Assembly (NCBI GenBank): GCA_042091035.1
Contig: JBELIG010000119.1
Coordinates: forward strand, 1 to 9,602
Direction: 5' to 3'
Length of the DNA stretch: 9,602 bases
From: AM-2324 sp042091035
Lineage (GTDB): Bacteria > Bacteroidota > Bacteroidia > Chitinophagales > Saprospiraceae
Of the stretch, positions 7,149 to 9,602 are shown piece after piece; within the stretch, counting starts at the first letter, position 1, and each line of letters begins with the position of its first letter. Below the pieces are notes generated by a model, which worked only from the letters and a program-made list of their open reading frames with translations, did no database searches and was not told the DNA's origin. The translations under genes were made by a program, and so were the position numbers.

Positions 7149-8746
7149 AAGCATTTGCAGCACTGATCAAGCAATTGGATACTACCAATAAAACTACTGT
7201 AAAAGTCCGGGCCTTAGCTGAATATTTTCGCTCGGCTTCCGATACAGACAAAGTATGGACCATCGCCTTACTTTCCCATCGTAGACCTTCAAGGCCTGTC
7301 AATACTACACTACTTAGAGCATATGCTGCTGAACTTGCTCAGATAGATCTTTGGCTGTTTGAGGATTCTTATCATATCGTTGGTGACCTTGCAGAGACGA
7401 TTGCCTTGGTTGTTCCTCAGACTGCTGAAAAGGAAAAAGAACGTTCCTTGACGGACTATCTAAATGATATGATCTGGCTGAAAAAAGAAGAGGACTTAGT
7501 TAAAAAGGAATACCTGCAGCGCGAATGGAGCAAGCTTCCATATTACGAACGATTTGTATTCACAAAGTTGCTGACCGGAGGCTTCAGAATTGGTGTTAGC
7601 CAAAAACTGATGACAAGATCCCTTTCTATGGCTACGGAAATTGATGAGGACATATTAGCCTATAAATTGATGGGGAATTGGAAACCTCAGTCAATTAGTT
7701 TTCAAGAGCTCGTTCTTGATGAGCGCTCCGGAGATCAAGACTCAAAGCCATATCCCTTTTACTTAGCCTATGCCCTGGAGGATGAACTTCCAGCTTTAGG
7801 TTCTGTAGATGATTGGTATGCTGAACATAAATGGGATGGGATTCGGGCACAATTGATTAAGCGTAGTGGAGCCATATTTATATGGACACGAGGTGAAGAG
7901 TTAGTGACAGACCGGTATCCGGAGTTCGAAACGATTTGCGCAGATATTCCTGATGGTACTGTATTCGATGGAGAATTGCTGCCCATGATCGACGGTAAAA
8001 TTGGCACCTTCAATGATTTACAAAAACGGATAGGAAGAAGGACGGTGTCTAAAGCTCTATTGAAAAAGGTGCCTGTTATTTTGAGGGCCTATGATCTTTT
8101 AGAGGTTGATGGCATTGATTTGAGGGCAGATGCTTTTATGGAACGAAGAATCAAATTAGAAGGGGTGGTTCAGAAGGTGGATAATCCCCTAATAGATATA
8201 TCTCCTTTAGTTGAGTTTGAGGAGTGGACAGCGCTCGAGAACGTTCGGGCAAAGGCAAGAGACATGAAGAGCGAAGGCTTGATGCTTAAACGTAAGGATG
8301 CTCCTTATCGAATCGGAAGGAAAAAAGGAGATTGGTGGAAATGGAAGCTCGACCCAATGTGTATAGATGCTGTCTTGACTTATGCAATGCGTGGACATGG
8401 TAGGAGATCCAATCTTTTCACAGACTATACCTTTGCACTATGGCGAGAGACAGAAACAGGTGAACGCGAATTAGTGACTTTTGCAAAGGCGTACTCAGGG
8501 CTTACAGATAAGGAGTTTAGAGCTGTCGATAAGTTTATAAAGAGTAATACTATAGAGCGATTCGGTCCAGTAAGAAGTGTTGTTCCTGAATTGGTTTTTG
8601 AGATCGGATTTGAGGCAATCGCTCCTTCGAGTAGACATAAAAGTGGAATAGCTACACGTTTTCCGAGGATACTTAGGTGGCGACAGGATAAAAAAATTGA
8701 AGAGGCAAATACATTGGATGATCTAAAGGCAATGATAGTAGAATGA
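7145..8746 (+). CDS. ATP-dependent DNA ligase (repair-cluster type)
   Basis: This 533-residue ligase seals nicks with ATP as the adenylate donor, and is distinct from the replicative NAD-dependent LigA that bacteria also carry. The N-terminal DNA-binding domain covers about 1-180. The adenylation domain (about 205-402) has motif I K-W-D-G-I-R with nucleophile Lys229, motif Ia T-R-G (248-250), motif III F-D-G-E-L-L (274-279), motif IV S-E-G-L-M-L-K (376-382) and motif V with Lys399 and Lys401 in W-W-K-W-K. The OB-fold domain (about 405-515) ends in motif VI R-F-P-R-I-L-R-W-R-Q-D-K (505-516). This order, length and C-terminus match the PP_1105-type family (TIGR04120). There is no polymerase or phosphoesterase domain and no Ku gene nearby, so it is not LigD of end joining. 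The ATG sits in an ATGA overlap with the nuclease stop, with a weak AAGG (7134-7137) seven bases upstream. The conserved start M-K-A-F-A-A-L supports this choice. Its stop overlaps the helicase start in the same way. Confidence 0.96.
   Translation: MKAFAALIKQLDTTNKTTVKVRALAEYFRSASDTDKVWTIALLSHRRPSRPVNTTLLRAYAAELAQIDLWLFEDSYHIVGDLAETIALVVPQTAEKEKERSLTDYLNDMIWLKKEEDLVKKEYLQREWSKLPYYERFVFTKLLTGGFRIGVSQKLMTRSLSMATEIDEDILAYKLMGNWKPQSISFQELVLDERSGDQDSKPYPFYLAYALEDELPALGSVDDWYAEHKWDGIRAQLIKRSGAIFIWTRGEELVTDRYPEFETICADIPDGTVFDGELLPMIDGKIGTFNDLQKRIGRRTVSKALLKKVPVILRAYDLLEVDGIDLRADAFMERRIKLEGVVQKVDNPLIDISPLVEFEEWTALENVRAKARDMKSEGLMLKRKDAPYRIGRKKGDWWKWKLDPMCIDAVLTYAMRGHGRRSNLFTDYTFALWRETETGERELVTFAKAYSGLTDKEFRAVDKFIKSNTIERFGPVRSVVPELVFEIGFEAIAPSSRHKSGIATRFPRILRWRQDKKIEEANTLDDLKAMIVE
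8743..8746 (+). other. ATGA stop/start overlap, ligase to helicase
   Basis: The helicase ATG (8743-8745) overlaps the ligase TGA (8744-8746). The nearest purine-rich stretch upstream is AAAGG at 8725-8729, which is too far (13 bases) to be an efficient ribosome binding site. Translation of the helicase therefore probably depends on ribosomes arriving from the ligase gene. Confidence 0.85.
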
Positions 8747-9602
8747 ATAGAAAGGAAGTCATAGGAATTGCCAAGGATTGGTTTGATGAGCGAGCCTGGA
8801 AGCCAGCTCCTTTTCAACGCTCTTGTTGGGATGCTTATCTGTCGGGAAAGCATGGTCTGTTGAATGCACCAACTGGAAGTGGAAAGACACTTGGACTTTG
8901 GGTGCCTATTGTTCTCGATCTTATTCAATCGTCTAAAGGAAAACCGGTAAAAGGATTGAAAGCTATTTGGATAACACCACTGAAATCCTTGTCCAATGAA
9001 ATTAAGATAGCATCGGAGCGCTTTGCGAAAGACATGGGTATTGACATCACCGTAGGTATTCGAAACGGAGATACTTCTGCATCTGAGCGAGCAAGGCAAA
9101 GACGAAATTTTCCAACACTCCTGATTACTACTCCAGAGAGTTTACACTTGCTTTTGGCCTCTAAGGACTATCAGCAAAAAATGAAAGGCTTGAAGGCATT
9201 TGTTGTCGATGAATGGCATGAGTTGATAGGTAGTAAACGCGGTGTGCAAATTGAATTAGCAACATCAAGATTGCTGAGCATTGCTCCTAAGCTTCGAGTT
9301 TGGGGGATATCAGCAACTATTGGAAACCTAGAGCAAGCCATGCAGGTACTTTTAGGCACCCGCCCAACAGTGCTAGAACAGGCGAAGCTAGTTCGTTCAA
9401 AGAAAAAGAAGAAGATTGTAATTGAAAGCTTAACACCCATGAAAATGGATGCTTTTCCTTGGAGAGGGCATTTGGGCTTGCATCAGATTGAACAGGTCGC
9501 TGCTGTTATTGCAAAAAGTAAAACGACCTTAGTGTTTACCAATACAAGAAGTCAATGTGAGAGTTGGTTTCAAGCGCTTTTGGATCAGTATTCTGATCTT
9601 GC
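8743..9602 (+). CDS. Ligase-associated Lhr-type DEXH helicase, N-terminal part (runs off the window)
   Basis: The first 286 codons of a superfamily 2 ATPase are present; the frame is open at the window edge. The start is the ATG in the ATGA overlap with the ligase stop and reads M-N-R-K-E-V-I-G-I-A. The Q-like motif P-F-Q lies at 23-25. Walker A is A-P-T-G-S-G-K-T (42-49), motif Ia is I-T-P-L-K-S-L (77-83), and T-T-P-E-S-L (129-134) follows. The Walker B/DEAH-like box is D-E-W-H (156-159), followed by E-L-I-G-S-K-R-G typical of Lhr proteins. Motif III is S-A-T (190-192), and the second RecA domain begins with L-V-F-T-N-T-R-S (263-270). The ligase-associated family (TIGR04121, 'Lhr-Core') is usually about 800 or more residues, so roughly a third is visible; the winged-helix and C-terminal domains lie outside. 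Characterised Lhr-Core enzymes are 3'-to-5' ATP-dependent translocases that unwind duplexes, including RNA:DNA hybrids. A lysine run (220-224) sits between the two domains. Confidence 0.93.
   Translation, partial: MNRKEVIGIAKDWFDERAWKPAPFQRSCWDAYLSGKHGLLNAPTGSGKTLGLWVPIVLDLIQSSKGKPVKGLKAIWITPLKSLSNEIKIASERFAKDMGIDITVGIRNGDTSASERARQRRNFPTLLITTPESLHLLLASKDYQQKMKGLKAFVVDEWHELIGSKRGVQIELATSRLLSIAPKLRVWGISATIGNLEQAMQVLLGTRPTVLEQAKLVRSKKKKKIVIESLTPMKMDAFPWRGHLGLHQIEQVAAVIAKSKTTLVFTNTRSQCESWFQALLDQYSDL

Noticed and set aside
6701..7174. Minus-strand open frame (157 codons) opposite the nuclease C-terminus
   Set aside because: It is antisense to the conserved beta-CASP motifs, and its composition is typical of an antisense shadow. 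No promoter or ribosome binding site was seen.
7145..8746. Ligase as part of an end-joining (Ku/LigD) system
   Set aside because: There is no Ku gene nearby and no polymerase or phosphoesterase domain in the protein. The N-terminal domain and the neighbours fit the ligase-associated repair cluster instead.
8425..9099. Long minus-strand open frame (224 codons) across the ligase/helicase junction
   Set aside because: It lies opposite conserved ligase motif VI and helicase Walker A sequence, is serine-rich and low in recognisable motifs, and has no family resemblance. It is a shadow of the coding strand.
9400..9416. Purine-rich lysine run in the helicase as a possible frameshift site
   Set aside because: The frame continues into recognisable helicase motif IV sequence without a shift, and the stretch falls in a variable linker between the RecA domains.

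Overview
This window looks like part of an A+T-rich bacterial chromosome (roughly 40% G+C by eye). The best guess at lineage is Bacteroidota. That rests on the style of the GltB and ligase proteins, the base composition, and the lack of a clear Shine-Dalgarno sequence at most starts; no taxonomic marker is present, so it is an inference. All genes lie on the + strand, are densely packed, and fall into two functional modules.

Module 1 (1 to about 5993) is ammonium assimilation. The window opens inside the last codons of an ammonium transporter (Amt). Eight bases later comes gltB, the large subunit of glutamate synthase, followed nine bases after its stop by gltD, the small subunit. The three genes are almost certainly one operon: Amt brings in ammonium, glutamine synthetase (not in the window) fixes it on glutamine, and GltBD moves the amide nitrogen to 2-oxoglutarate to make glutamate. 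Both subunits appear intact, with all recognisable catalytic and iron-sulfur residues. No PII (glnK/glnB) gene lies between amt and gltB.

A gap of about 100 bp (5994-6095) separates the modules. It holds a weak terminator-like hairpin with a T run straight after gltD, and a small set of inverted and direct repeats around the next start codon.

Module 2 (6096 to the window end) is a DNA-repair cassette: a metallo-beta-lactamase/beta-CASP nuclease, an ATP-dependent DNA ligase, and the N-terminal third of an Lhr-type superfamily 2 helicase. The three genes overlap by four bases at each junction (ATGA), so they are translationally coupled and probably supply linked steps of one pathway. This is the 'ligase-associated' cluster (helicase, ligase, exonuclease and metallophosphoesterase) known from Pseudomonas and other bacteria. 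It is described at the family and enzyme level, but its physiological substrate is still poorly defined. The fourth member, a manganese-dependent metallophosphoesterase, is not in the window and would be expected just downstream of the helicase.

I found no mobile element, CRISPR array, tRNA, rRNA or convincing new gene family. The repair cassette is the most interesting content, and it is a known if under-studied system.
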